From JAMIFN01 sp035906235 (lineage in GTDB: Bacteria > Pseudomonadota > Gammaproteobacteria > Burkholderiales > Burkholderiaceae_C), in contig JAMIFN010000002.1 in NCBI GenBank assembly GCA_035906235.1, positions 1-28,274 on the forward strand: 28,274 nt of DNA, read 5' to 3'. This document shows, in pieces, positions 1 through 7,400 of the stretch. The position numbers were made by a program, and so were the translations under genes. The notes beneath the pieces are model-generated. The model was not told the DNA's origin. It saw only the letters and a list, made by a program, of their open reading frames with translations, and did not search any database. How positions within the stretch are numbered: position 1 is the stretch's first letter; each line of letters opens with the position of its first letter.

Positions 1-420
1 AGCGCGTCTAGCGCAGCCAGCAGTGCCGAACCAGCCACGGCCACGGCTACCACGGCGCCCTTGGGCGCAGGGGTGTTGGCCGAGATGCAAAACGACAAGC
101 CCATGCTGAAGGTGTATTTTGATGTCAGCCGCGCCCAAGTCGCGCCTGAGTTTGCCAAAGTTGCGGTGGATGTGCTGGCCTATGCCAAAGATCACCCTAA
201 TGCGAAATTGCAGATTTCTGGCTTTAACGACCCTACGGGCAACGCCGTGCAAAACGCCAAATTGGCCAAGCAACGCGCCGAAGCGGTGCGTGCTGCGTTA
301 CAAGCCCAAGGCCTGGCAGCTGACCGCATGGTGCTGGCTAAACCCGTAGATGCGGCTGTGGCTGCCGCAGCGGGTGCCAATAATGCCGAGCTGCGCCGCG
401 TAGAGGTGCATGTGCAGTAA
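1..420 (+). CDS. OmpA-family C-terminal domain protein, 5' truncated by window edge
   Basis: The frame is open from base 1, so the start lies outside the window; about 139 residues are visible. The first ~20 residues are an Ala/Ser/Thr linker. They are followed by an OmpA-like peptidoglycan-binding domain: a YFDV strand, a helix ending in YAKDHPNAKLQISGFNDPTG, then the typical helix NAKLAKQRAEAVRAALQAQG and a closing NAELRRVEVHV strand. OmpA-like domains usually bind diaminopimelate in peptidoglycan and tether an outer-membrane protein or lipoprotein to the wall. The usual domain ending NRRVEI is here LRRVEV, and the usual D-x-x-G after the beta strand is NDPTG. Ligand binding is therefore likely but not certain. 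The gene ends at TAA, 25 bases before a hairpin terminator. The N-terminal part, which would show a signal peptide or barrel, is not visible. Confidence 0.85.
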   Translation, partial: SASSAASSAEPATATATTAPLGAGVLAEMQNDKPMLKVYFDVSRAQVAPEFAKVAVDVLAYAKDHPNAKLQISGFNDPTGNAVQNAKLAKQRAEAVRAALQAQGLAADRMVLAKPVDAAVAAAAGANNAELRRVEVHVQ

Positions 421-445
421 GGGCGTGATATTCACCCTAAAAACC

Positions 446-471
446 AAAAGCCGCCTTCGCCAGCGGCTTTT
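446..471. terminator. Bidirectional Rho-independent terminator between the OmpA-like gene and rnfB-like gene
   Basis: A 9-bp perfect stem (aaaagccgc / gcggctttt) encloses an 8-base loop. The A-run and T-run ends suit both directions, and on the minus strand the stem is followed by a further T-rich stretch (ggttttt). It lies between two convergent genes ending at 420 (plus) and 503 (minus), so it probably stops transcription from both sides. Confidence 0.8.
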
Positions 472-502
472 GTGCTTTACAGCGTTTCTCTAAGGAGGTT
501 TT

Positions 503-1147
503 CTAAGCGCGCTGCGCCCTGGCGCGGGCTAGGGCTGCGGCAATGGCGGCTTGTTTATTACTGGTCGGGCTCTCGCCCTGGGTGTCGGGGCTGGCTTCGG
601 CACTGGCTTGTTTTAAAAGCGAGCTGCGCGTACCTAAATCGTTGCGCGCTTGGTGCGCAGCGTAGCGCTTGGCAGCTTGCGTGGCGTGTGTGGGCGCCCA
701 AGCCTGCCAGCCTGTTTGCCCTGGGGTGACAATTTCGATTTCGATGCAATCGACGGGGCAGGCGGGCACGCAGAGCTCGCAGCCTGTGCAGTCGGTTTCG
801 ATGATGCTGTGCATGGCTTTGTTGCCGCCGACGATGGCGTCCACTGGGCAGACTTGCACGCACAGGGTGCAGCCTATGCACCAGTCTTCGTCAATAAAGG
901 CGACGGTGCGTTCTTGCTCTTGGCCAAAAGCGGGGTCTAGGGGCAGCTCGGGCAAGCCTGTGATGGCGGCCAAACGCGCTACGCCTTCTTGTCCACCAGG
1001 CGGGCATTGGTTAATGCCGGCTTGCCCTTGCACGATGGCCTGGGCGTAGCTGGCGCAATCGGGCCAGCCGCAGCGTTGGCATTGGGTTTGCGGCAAAGCG
1101 GCCAAAATGGCGGCGCTGTCAGCCCCGGCCGCCACTAAGCCCGTCAT
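503..1147 (-). CDS. rnfB: RnfB-like iron-sulfur protein (stand-alone)
   Basis: A 214-residue cytoplasmic iron-sulfur protein. Residues 23-48 hold a C-x2-C-x4-C-x16-C cluster motif (C23, C26, C31, C48), the Fe-S domain typical of RnfB/RsxB. Residues 90-131 are a bacterial 2[4Fe-4S] ferredoxin with two CxxCxxCxxxCP motifs (C90/93/96/100 and C120/123/126/130). The tail ends in an Ala/Arg-rich helix (IAAALARARAQRA), as in other betaproteobacterial members. True RnfB has an N-terminal hydrophobic membrane anchor, which is absent here, and no other rnf genes are visible. This is therefore probably the stand-alone form, a soluble electron carrier of unknown partner, rather than a subunit of a complete Rnf complex. 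Its ATG directly follows the phaZ TAA with no spacer and no clear Shine-Dalgarno, suggesting translational coupling. Confidence 0.85.
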   Translation of the reverse strand: MTGLVAAGADSAAILAALPQTQCQRCGWPDCASYAQAIVQGQAGINQCPPGGQEGVARLAAITGLPELPLDPAFGQEQERTVAFIDEDWCIGCTLCVQVCPVDAIVGGNKAMHSIIETDCTGCELCVPACPVDCIEIEIVTPGQTGWQAWAPTHATQAAKRYAAHQARNDLGTRSSLLKQASAEASPDTQGESPTSNKQAAIAAALARARAQRA

Positions 1148-2884
1148 TTAGGCTGCCCGTGGCGGCAGGCTAGGGAAAGCGGGCTTGGCTGCCTTGTTTT
1201 TGCCAGCGCTGGTAGCAGGTTTTTTGGCGGTTTTAGGAGCTGCTGCTTTAGGAGCTGCTGCTTTAGGAGCTGCTGCTTTAGGAGTTGCTGCTTTAGGAGT
1301 TGCTGCTTTAGGAGTTGCTGCTTTAGGTGCGGCGACTGTGGCAGTTTTAAGCGCCTTTTTGGCAGTTTGAGCCGCAGAACCTGCCTGAGCAGCTTTTGTT
1401 TTTGTAGCAGGTTTTGCTGCCACTGTGGGCGCTGTATTGCGGTCTGCGCTGCTGACGACGCTGCTCACGGTATTGCTGACTGCGATTTGCGGCTCGATGG
1501 GGCTGTCGTTGGCCTCTAGTTCGCAGGTGTATTGCTCCTCGTCCGTGAGGAAGGGGGTGCATTCAATATAGGTTTGGTAGGCGCGGTGAACTGAGCCTTT
1601 TGTGTCGAGTTTTTTCTGCTCGGCCGCCAAGATGAAATCGCGCACTTGCGGGTAAATTTTTTCGCGCCATTTGCTGCCCGAGAAAATGCCGTAATGCCCA
1701 GCACCCGCTATTTCGAGGTGCAAGCGCTGGTTTTTAGCAATGCTTTTGCATAGGTCATGCGCGGCCTCGGTTTGGCCGTGGCCAGAGATGTCGTCTAGCT
1801 CGCCTTCGACGGTTAGCAGGGCGGTGGTTTTGATGTCTTGCGGGCGCACCAGTTCGAGCTTGCCTTGCGGGTTTTTGACCTTCCAAGTGCCCCGAGGAAG
1901 TTTGAATTGCTGAAACACGGTTTCCAGCGTTTCTAGGTAGTAATCGGCATCCATGTCGAGCACGGCGTTGTACTCGTCGTAGAACTTGCGATGGGCGTCG
2001 GCGCTTTCAGCATTGCCTTTCATCAAGTCTTTGAAATAGTCGTAATGGCTGTTGGCGTGGCGGCGCGGGTTCATGGCGACAAAACCCGTGTGCTGCATAA
2101 AGCCAGGGTAGACGCGGCGGCCTGCGCCGGGGAAGTTAATCGGCACGCGGTCGATTAAATTGTTCTCAAACCACGAAATGGGGTGGTTAGTGGCCAGGTT
2201 ATTCACCGCTGTGGGCGAACGGCGTGCATCAATGGGGCCGCCCATCATGGTCATGCTCACAGGCGTTTGCTCGCCTCGGCTAGCCATCAGGGATACGGCT
2301 GCCAATACGGGTACGGTGGGCTGGCAGACGCTGATGGTGTGGCAGTTGCCATGCTCTTTTTGCACAAAGCGGATGAACTCTTGCACATAGTTCACATAGT
2401 CGTCTAGGTGAAATTCGCCTTCTTCGGTGGGCACCAGGCGGGCGTTTTTCCAGTCGGTGATATAGACCTTGTGGTTTTGCAAGGTAGCGCGCACGGTTTC
2501 GCGCAGCAGCGTGGCGTAGTGACCAGACAGGGGCGCGATGATCAGCACCACAGGCTCGGCCTTGATTTTGTCCAGCACCTTTTTGTTGTCGGTATAGCGT
2601 TTAAAGCGCAGCAAATCGGCAAAGGGCTTGCTCATGGCGATGCGCTCGTGGATGCCCACGGCTTCGCCATCGACCATGACTTCTTTGATGTCAAACTCGG
2701 GCTTGACATAGTCTTTGCCCAGGCGGTACATCAAATCGTAAGCCGAGGCGATGCGCGGCGTAAACGCGCCGGAGAACAGCTTGAGCGGATTGAGCGGGTT
2801 GCGATAGAGCTTAGAAGCTGCACGCGCATATTCGGCATAGGGTTCTAGCAGGGCGCGTTGGGTTTCATATAACTGGTAAATCAT
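1148..2884 (-). CDS. phaZ: Intracellular polyhydroxyalkanoate depolymerase with a Lys/Ala/Pro repeat tail
   Basis: Degrades stored poly(3-hydroxybutyrate) granules in the cytoplasm. The start is placed at ATG 2884 (MIYQLYETQ), preceded by AAAGGAC eight bases upstream; an upstream start at 2926 would add 14 residues unlike the family. The resulting protein is 578 residues. Residues 1 to about 410 form the alpha/beta-hydrolase core. It contains HTISVCQPT, in which C187 stands at the nucleophile position, as known for intracellular PhaZ enzymes of the Cupriavidus type, which have a catalytic Cys instead of Ser. A late GAGHYGIFSG motif fits the catalytic His region. Family members are usually near 400-420 residues. 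Here a further ~150-residue low-complexity tail follows, with six exact 5-residue units (KAATP x3, KAAAP x3) and a segment made by a dispersed DNA repeat. Such Lys/Ala/Pro tails resemble the histone-like tails of PHA-granule proteins PhaF and PhaM, so nucleoid or granule association is possible (inference). Confidence 0.92.
   Translation of the reverse strand: MIYQLYETQRALLEPYAEYARAASKLYRNPLNPLKLFSGAFTPRIASAYDLMYRLGKDYVKPEFDIKEVMVDGEAVGIHERIAMSKPFADLLRFKRYTDNKKVLDKIKAEPVVLIIAPLSGHYATLLRETVRATLQNHKVYITDWKNARLVPTEEGEFHLDDYVNYVQEFIRFVQKEHGNCHTISVCQPTVPVLAAVSLMASRGEQTPVSMTMMGGPIDARRSPTAVNNLATNHPISWFENNLIDRVPINFPGAGRRVYPGFMQHTGFVAMNPRRHANSHYDYFKDLMKGNAESADAHRKFYDEYNAVLDMDADYYLETLETVFQQFKLPRGTWKVKNPQGKLELVRPQDIKTTALLTVEGELDDISGHGQTEAAHDLCKSIAKNQRLHLEIAGAGHYGIFSGSKWREKIYPQVRDFILAAEQKKLDTKGSVHRAYQTYIECTPFLTDEEQYTCELEANDSPIEPQIAVSNTVSSVVSSADRNTAPTVAAKPATKTKAAQAGSAAQTAKKALKTATVAAPKAATPKAATPKAATPKAAAPKAAAPKAAAPKTAKKPATSAGKNKAAKPAFPSLPPRAA
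1235..1324. repeat. 15-bp tandem repeat, six units, in the phaZ tail
   Basis: Six adjacent 15-bp units read aggag(c/t)tgctgcttt on the plus strand. The first three carry c and the last three t at the variable position. In the phaZ frame they encode three KAATP units followed by three KAAAP units. Exact copies of a unit divisible by three suggest expansion by slippage without frame loss, so copy number may differ between strains. Confidence 0.95.
1353..1409. repeat. Dispersed repeat family A, copy 1 (inside phaZ)
   Basis: Aligns base for base, with scattered substitutions, to the intergenic copy at 7333: both start gcctttttgg and share the core aacctgcc. The core cctgcctgagcagct is identical to the copy at 4268. 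On the phaZ coding strand it encodes about TKTKAAQAGSAAQTAKKA, in the C-terminal low-complexity tail. Confidence 0.8.
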
Positions 2885-2963
2885 GGCTCTGTCCTTTGAT
2901 ATGCAAAAAATGGTGCAATGCAGCAATTCTACCCAATGCGCAGATTTTGGACAGAGTTATCCT

Positions 2964-2996
2964 TGCAAAACCTCTGCAAAACCTCTGCAAAACCTT
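2964..2996. repeat. Three tandem 11-bp units between yceD and phaZ
   Basis: Three units of tgcaaaacct(c/t) plus junction lie head to tail. The last overlaps the yceD stop codon at 2995-2997. The remaining spacer up to phaZ shows a possible -10 (TAGAAT on the minus strand) but no convincing -35. Confidence 0.75.
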
Positions 2997-3582
2997 ACGC
3001 TCGCCCGTTTTTCAGCAAATCACCTAAAGCTGCAAAGGGCTGGCGGGTATCGCCACTTGGTGGCGCAGCGCTCTCTGACTTGATGGCTGGAGCCGCGCTG
3101 CCCAAGCTGGGACACACCTCGTGCATGGGAATCAGAGGCAGGTCCAGCAAAATTTCGTCTTCCAGCAGGGCGTGCAGATCAAAGTGCCTATCCCATACCA
3201 AGACATCTTCTAGGCTGTCTTCGTCTTGCGCGCTGGCGGTCTCCTCATCGGCGACAAAGCGGTAAGCGCGATCGACGACCACGGGCAGCACCAAAGTCTG
3301 CAGGCAACGCTGGCAATGGCGTTCTACCGTGGTGTGTATCGCCAGGTGCAGCCAAGGCTGCCCCATGACTTCACTTTGCGTGTAGGGCACGGTTTGCCCC
3401 AGTACATTGCGCCACAGGCCCTGCGCCGCCCATTGGACGGCTGGCAAAGGCCGCACTGTATCTGACGGTAAGTCATGACACACGCGGGCAAAGTCGGCTA
3501 GATTTAACTCGCCGCTGGCACGGGCACCATCTTGGGCGAATTTTTTGATATCGAGGTCGTAGAGGTTGAAGGCAGCAGTCAT
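2995..3582 (-). CDS. yceD: YceD family protein (DUF177)
   Basis: A 195-residue protein of the YceD/DUF177 family, which genetic work in E. coli and plants links to 23S rRNA accumulation and ribosome assembly. Visible family features are the N-terminal region FNLYDLDIKKFAQDG, the central CQRCLQTL with paired cysteines, the acidic stretch (DEDSLEDVLVWDRHFDLHALLEDEILLDLPL), and the downstream MHEVCP and FAALGDLLK near the end. The start at ATG 3582 is 53 bp from the divergent maf gene. yceD is normally followed at once by rpmF (ribosomal protein L32) and then fatty-acid synthesis genes. Here only 110 bp separate it from phaZ and no L32 gene fits, so the usual linkage is broken. phaZ and rnfB may be read from the same transcript. 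Confidence 0.9.
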   Translation of the reverse strand: MTAAFNLYDLDIKKFAQDGARASGELNLADFARVCHDLPSDTVRPLPAVQWAAQGLWRNVLGQTVPYTQSEVMGQPWLHLAIHTTVERHCQRCLQTLVLPVVVDRAYRFVADEETASAQDEDSLEDVLVWDRHFDLHALLEDEILLDLPLIPMHEVCPSLGSAAPAIKSESAAPPSGDTRQPFAALGDLLKNGRA

Positions 3583-3635
3583 AGGCCGCCATTGTAGGGA
3601 GCCTGTCCCTTGCTGCCCATTACACTAGCCGCCTT

Positions 3636-4265
3636 ATGACCGATATCAACCACGAATTACACGATTTATTTGCCCTGACGCAGCAGCAAAGGCCGCTGGT
3701 GTTGGCTTCGACCTCGCGCTATCGCAAAGAGCTGTTAGAGCGCCTGCGCCTGCCTTTTATGGCCATAGCTCCCGAGGTGGATGAAACCCCATTGGCTGGC
3801 GAAGCACCGCTAGCGCTGGCGCAGCGTTTGGCTCTGGCCAAGGCGCAAGCGGTAGCGCAGCAATTACAGACGGCTGTAGTCATAGGCTCAGACCAGGTTG
3901 CCGATTTAAATGGCCAGCCCCTGGGCAAGCCCGGCACGCATGAGAAAGCCGTGCTGCAGCTGCAAAAAATGCGCGGTCAAACCCTGATTTTCCACACCAG
4001 TGTGGCCGTGGTCTGCCCTGCCGATGGTTTTTGTCAGCAACACACAGCCAGTGTGCGCGTGCGTTTTCGTGATGTGAGTGATGCGGCGATAGAAAAATAC
4101 CTGCGTGCTGAGCAGCCCTATGACTGCGCCGGCAGCGCCAAAAGCGAAGGCTTGGGAATCGCCTTGCTCGATGCCATTGAAAGCGACGATCCCACCGCGT
4201 TGATTGGTTTGCCCCTGATTCACACTGCCCGCATGTTGCGCGCAGCTGGCATTGCTCTTTTTTAA
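3636..4265 (+). CDS. yceF: Maf-family nucleoside triphosphate pyrophosphatase, YceF type (7-methyl-GTP)
   Basis: Hydrolyses a non-canonical nucleotide to its monophosphate and pyrophosphate; the YceF subgroup prefers 7-methyl-GTP. The 209-residue protein shows ASTSRYR (24-30), the acidic EVDE (47-50), GSDQVA (84-89), a KP pair (98-99) and YDCAGSAKSEG (162-172). GSDQ in place of the ADT of dTTP/UTP-type Maf, and the YDCAGS-KSEG signature, support YceF. The N-terminus is about 15 residues longer than in short family members, but the ATG at 3636 is the first usable start and no clear Shine-Dalgarno precedes it. It is divergent from yceD, the usual neighbour in this group of bacteria, and followed 59 bp later by a methyltransferase gene on the same strand. 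Confidence 0.92.
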   Translation: MTDINHELHDLFALTQQQRPLVLASTSRYRKELLERLRLPFMAIAPEVDETPLAGEAPLALAQRLALAKAQAVAQQLQTAVVIGSDQVADLNGQPLGKPGTHEKAVLQLQKMRGQTLIFHTSVAVVCPADGFCQQHTASVRVRFRDVSDAAIEKYLRAEQPYDCAGSAKSEGLGIALLDAIESDDPTALIGLPLIHTARMLRAAGIALF

Positions 4266-4267
4266 GG

Positions 4268-4324
4268 GTGTTTTTGGTGTTTTAGGCCGAAAAACCTGCC
4301 TGAGCAGCTATTAAAAATAAAGTT
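4268..4324. repeat. Dispersed repeat family A, copy 2 (intergenic, yceF to methyltransferase)
   Basis: The 59-bp spacer is almost entirely this element: a tttttggtgttttaggccg arm shared with the copy at 7333, then the core aaaacctgcctgagcagct and an AT-rich end that runs into the methyltransferase start codon. No Shine-Dalgarno sequence is visible in it. Confidence 0.85.
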
Positions 4325-5116
4325 ATGACGCAAGCGAACCTGGGTAGTCTTTACCTCATTCCCACGCCCTTGGATTTTGGCTGCGCCGACACCAGCGCAG
4401 ATATCCGCAGCGTGTTGCCGCAAAGCACGATAGCGCAAGCTGCCAACTTGCAGTACTGGGTGGTGGAAAACGCCAAATCCGCCCGCGCCTTTTTAAAACG
4501 GGTGCATGCCCTGCAGCCCTTGACCTGCAGTTTGCAAGACATGCACATCGCCGAGCTGCCCCGCGCTGCGCACAAAAAAGGCGATCACGGGCAGGCTGGC
4601 GATACCGCTGCAGCCAAGGCTTTGCTAGCACCCTTGGCCGCTGGGCAAAACATGGGTTTACTCAGCGAGGCGGGTATGCCGGCAGTGGCCGACCCTGGCT
4701 CATCCATCGTGCGGGCGGCGCACGCCATGGGCGCGCGCGTGCAGGCCATGGTCGGGCCTTCCTCGCTATTGCTGGCGCTAGCTGCCAGTGGTTTGAACGG
4801 GCAACAATTTGCCTTCGTCGGCTATTTGCCGCAGCAGGCGGCAGAGCGCAGCCAGCGCATCACGCAATTAGAAAACCTGGCGCTTAAAAGCGGCCAAGCC
4901 CAGCTATTTATCGAAACGCCCTACCGCAACGCTGCCCTGTGGCAAACCTTGCTGAGTACTTTACGCCCGCAAACCCTGCTCAGCGTACACAGCGGTCTGA
5001 CCCTGCCCGATGCCTACAGTCGCAGCGCCAGCGTCGCCGATTGGCGCCAACGCGCAGAGAATGCCGTCCTGCAAGCCGCATTACAAGCGCCTTGCCTGTT
5101 TGCGTTTGGGACATAA
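4325..5116 (+). CDS. SAM-dependent methyltransferase, tetrapyrrole-methylase fold (RsmI-like)
   Basis: A 263-residue protein of the tetrapyrrole/RsmI methylase superfamily. The start LGSLYLIPTPLDF matches the first strand of the fold. The central GLLSEAGMPAVADPGSSIV is the typical motif of RsmI-type enzymes. It is followed by GPSSLLLALAASGLNGQQFAFVGYLP, also conserved. RsmI methylates the ribose of C1402 in 16S rRNA, but this protein lacks the usual GTPIGNLxD start. It is more likely the divergent RsmI-like paralogue commonly found beside maf in betaproteobacteria, whose substrate is unknown to me. No Shine-Dalgarno is visible because the repeat-derived spacer abuts the ATG. htpG follows on the same strand after 127 bp. 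Confidence 0.85.
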   Translation: MTQANLGSLYLIPTPLDFGCADTSADIRSVLPQSTIAQAANLQYWVVENAKSARAFLKRVHALQPLTCSLQDMHIAELPRAAHKKGDHGQAGDTAAAKALLAPLAAGQNMGLLSEAGMPAVADPGSSIVRAAHAMGARVQAMVGPSSLLLALAASGLNGQQFAFVGYLPQQAAERSQRITQLENLALKSGQAQLFIETPYRNAALWQTLLSTLRPQTLLSVHSGLTLPDAYSRSASVADWRQRAENAVLQAALQAPCLFAFGT

Positions 5117-5243
5117 AGGCGACCCTGCAAAAAAAATTTCCCAAAAAGAGGATGACGACAAAGCCATTCAACCTCTTGAAATCTGCAGCCCGCGCCTTAT
5201 GTGGACTGCTGCTTTTGTTTTTTTTCTACTGCCACTAATTACC

Positions 5244-7145
5244 ATGAGCCAACAACACGCTTTTCAGGCCGAAGTCGCCCAGCTTTTGCATCTGGTCACC
5301 CATGCCCTGTATTCGAATAAAGAGATTTTCCTGCGCGAGCTGATCGCCAATGCCTCAGACGCCTGCGACAAACTGCGCTTTGAGGCCCTGAACAATGAAG
5401 CCCTGTACGAAGGCCAGAGCGAGCTGCGCGTGCGCATCAGCGCCGACGAAGCTGCATGCACGCTCACGCTGGAGGACAACGGTATCGGCATGAGCGCCGA
5501 AGAAGCCATTGCCAACCTAGGCACCATCGCCAAAAGCGGCACCAAAGACTTTATGAGCCGTCTAGGCACAGCGCAGCAGGGCGGCGCGCAAGCCCAGGGC
5601 CAGCTTATCGGCCAGTTTGGTGTGGGCTTTTATTCGGGCTTTATCGTGGCTGAGCGCATCACCGTAGAAAGCCGCCGCGCAGGTCTGCCGGCTGGCGAAG
5701 GCGTGCGCTGGGTCAGTAGCGGCACGGGCGATTTCTCGACCGAGGCCATCAACAAAGCCGAACGCGGCACGCGCATCACCTTGCACCTGCGCGAAGATGC
5801 CAGCGATTTTGCCGGCGCGTGGAAGCTGCGCGAAATCATCAAACGCTATGCCGAGCACATCAGCCTGCCGATTCAACTGGAAAAGCAAGAATGGCAAGAA
5901 GGTGCGAACGAAGGTGAGCCCGGGCAGATGGTGAAAACGGGCGAATGGGAAACCGTGAACCAAGCCACGGCGCTGTGGACGCGCGCCAAAAAAGACATCA
6001 CAGACGAGCAGTACCAAGATTTTTACCAGCAAATCAGCCACGACTTTGCCGCACCCCTGGCCTGGAGCCATAACCGCGTTGAGGGCAAAACCGAATACAC
6101 GCAGCTGCTCTATCTGCCTGCGGCTGCGCCTTTTGATCTGTACAACCGCGAACGCAAAGGCGGGGTCAAGCTCTATGTGAAACGCGTTTTCATCATGGAG
6201 GATGCCGAGAGCCTGCTGCCGGGCTATCTGCGCTTTGTCAAAGGCGTGGTTGATGCGGCCGATCTGCCGCTCAATGTCAGCCGCGAGTTGCTGCAAGAAA
6301 GCCGCGATGTCAAAGCCATCCGCGAAGGCAATACCCGCCGCGTGCTGGCCATGATCGAAGATTTGGCGAAGAACGATGCCGAAAAATTTGCCACCCTACA
6401 GCGCGAATTTGGCGCGGTGCTGAAAGAAGGCTTGGGCGAAGACTTTGCCAACAAAGAACGCATTTCCAAGCTGCTGCGTTTTACCAGCAGCACACAAGAG
6501 GCGCTAAGCAGCTTGGAAGACTACAAAGCCCGCATGAAAGACGGGCAAGAGGCCATTTACTACCTGACTGCCGATACCCTGGCTGCCGCCAAAAGCAGCC
6601 CGCAGTTGGAAGTGTTCAAGAAAAAAGGCATAGAAGTGCTGCTGCTGAGCGAGCGCGTGGACGAATGGGCCATGTCGCACCTGCCCGAGTTTGATGGCAC
6701 GCCCCTGCAAGCCATCGCCAAAGGCCAAGTCGATTTGGGCAAGTTGCAAGACGAGGCCGAGAAAAAACAGGCCGAAGCAAGCGCCGTCAGCATGAAGCCG
6801 CTGCTCGATAAGCTCAAAGACACGCTCAAGGACGCCGCCGCTGATGTGCGTACCACCACGCGCCTGGTGGATTCGCCCGCCTGCTTGGTAACCGAAGAGC
6901 AGGGCATGAGCCTGCAATTGCAACGCCTATTGAAACAAGCAGGGCAAGCTGCGCCCGAGATGAAGCCCGTGCTCGAAATCAACCCCGAGCACCCCTTGGT
7001 GAAAAAACTCGAACAAGGCCTCGATGGCGCGGCGCATTTTGCGGACTTGGCGCATATCTTGTTTGACCAAGCCCTGCTGGCCGAAGGCGGCTTGCCCGCT
7101 GACCCTGCGGCCTATGTGCGCCGCGTGAATGCGCTGTTGGTCTAA
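5244..7145 (+). CDS. htpG: Molecular chaperone HtpG (Hsp90 family)
   Basis: An ATP-dependent cytosolic chaperone of 633 residues, the normal length. The frame is open much further upstream, but ATG 5244 gives the family start MSQQHAFQAEVAQLLHL. The N-terminal GHKL ATPase domain shows ELIANASDA (E32 and N36 at the ATP/Mg site), DNGIGM (78-83), GTIAKSGT and GQFGVGFYS. The middle domain has LYVKRVFIMEDAESLLPGYLRFVKGVVDAADLPLNVSRE, with the conserved Arg near the end. The C-terminal dimerisation domain is complete. No Shine-Dalgarno precedes the ATG. The 127-bp leader contains only a short possible hydrophobic peptide, which I do not call. No sigma-32 promoter was recognised with confidence. Confidence 0.97.
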   Translation: MSQQHAFQAEVAQLLHLVTHALYSNKEIFLRELIANASDACDKLRFEALNNEALYEGQSELRVRISADEAACTLTLEDNGIGMSAEEAIANLGTIAKSGTKDFMSRLGTAQQGGAQAQGQLIGQFGVGFYSGFIVAERITVESRRAGLPAGEGVRWVSSGTGDFSTEAINKAERGTRITLHLREDASDFAGAWKLREIIKRYAEHISLPIQLEKQEWQEGANEGEPGQMVKTGEWETVNQATALWTRAKKDITDEQYQDFYQQISHDFAAPLAWSHNRVEGKTEYTQLLYLPAAAPFDLYNRERKGGVKLYVKRVFIMEDAESLLPGYLRFVKGVVDAADLPLNVSRELLQESRDVKAIREGNTRRVLAMIEDLAKNDAEKFATLQREFGAVLKEGLGEDFANKERISKLLRFTSSTQEALSSLEDYKARMKDGQEAIYYLTADTLAAAKSSPQLEVFKKKGIEVLLLSERVDEWAMSHLPEFDGTPLQAIAKGQVDLGKLQDEAEKKQAEASAVSMKPLLDKLKDTLKDAAADVRTTTRLVDSPACLVTEEQGMSLQLQRLLKQAGQAAPEMKPVLEINPEHPLVKKLEQGLDGAAHFADLAHILFDQALLAEGGLPADPAAYVRRVNALLV

Positions 7146-7175
7146 AGGCGCTATTGACCTAAAGGCGCTATTGAC
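7142..7175. repeat. 17-bp direct duplication spanning the htpG stop codon
   Basis: Two perfect adjacent copies of ctaaaggcgctattgac; the first contains the htpG TAA. It begins a 255-bp stretch without genes (7146-7400). That stretch also holds a GC-rich repeat at 7178, a weak hairpin at 7276-7292 without a T-run, and a family A repeat at 7333. Confidence 0.9.
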
Positions 7176-7177
7176 CT

Positions 7178-7224
7178 GCCCCTCACCCCTGCCCGCGCCC
7201 TCGTGGGGGGGGGAGGGCGAAAGC
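7178..7224. repeat. GC-rich dispersed repeat (family B) downstream of htpG
   Basis: A C-rich then G-rich segment (cccctcacccctgcccg, then gccctc...gagggc) that can pair. It resembles the hairpin elements inside ligA (11556-11627) and lpdA (26757-26814) and includes a run of nine G. It lies between convergent htpG and rapZ and might help end transcription, although no T-run follows. Confidence 0.6.
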
Positions 7225-7332
7225 CTGGATGCTTTACCTGCGCGGAGGGCGTCCAGATGGCTGGTATTGCTCATGCGCAGCCGCTAGCTGCGTGTGCCAT
7301 CAAACCCCAGCAAGGCGGCATTGATTTTTATG

Positions 7333-7390
7333 CCTTTTTGGTGTTTTAGGCCGTAAAACCTGCCCGGATAGCTATTATTTTTATAGTTAA
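7333..7390. repeat. Dispersed repeat family A, copy 3 (intergenic, htpG to rapZ)
   Basis: Shares tttttggtgttttaggccg exactly with the copy at 4268, followed by (t/a)aaaacctgcc. It then diverges in the middle (cggat) and returns to agctatta before an AT-rich end. It ends about 10 bp before the rapZ stop codon. Confidence 0.85.
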
Positions 7391-7400
7391 ATGAGCGCGT

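Noticed and set aside
2885..2926. Upstream start for PhaZ adding 14 residues
   Set aside because: The AAAGGAC sequence is correctly placed for ATG 2884 and the family begins with MIYQLYE-like sequence there.
5152..5238. Short hydrophobic peptide (28 residues, MTTKPFNLLK then a Leu/Phe-rich end) upstream of htpG
   Set aside because: The only purine-rich stretch overlaps its ATG, so there is no usable ribosome binding site. Codon pattern and composition do not support a real gene, and it lies in the htpG leader.
5010..5243. Longer N-terminus for HtpG
   Set aside because: The extra residues overlap the methyltransferase gene and have no family match; ATG 5244 gives the standard Hsp90 start.
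5562..6296. Long open frames opposite htpG, uvrA, aceE and ligA
   Set aside because: They are antisense shadows of clearly conserved genes, common in DNA of this composition, and show no domain features of their own.
7276..7292. cgcagc / gctgcg hairpin as a terminator for htpG
   Set aside because: The stem is only six pairs and no T-run follows in either direction.
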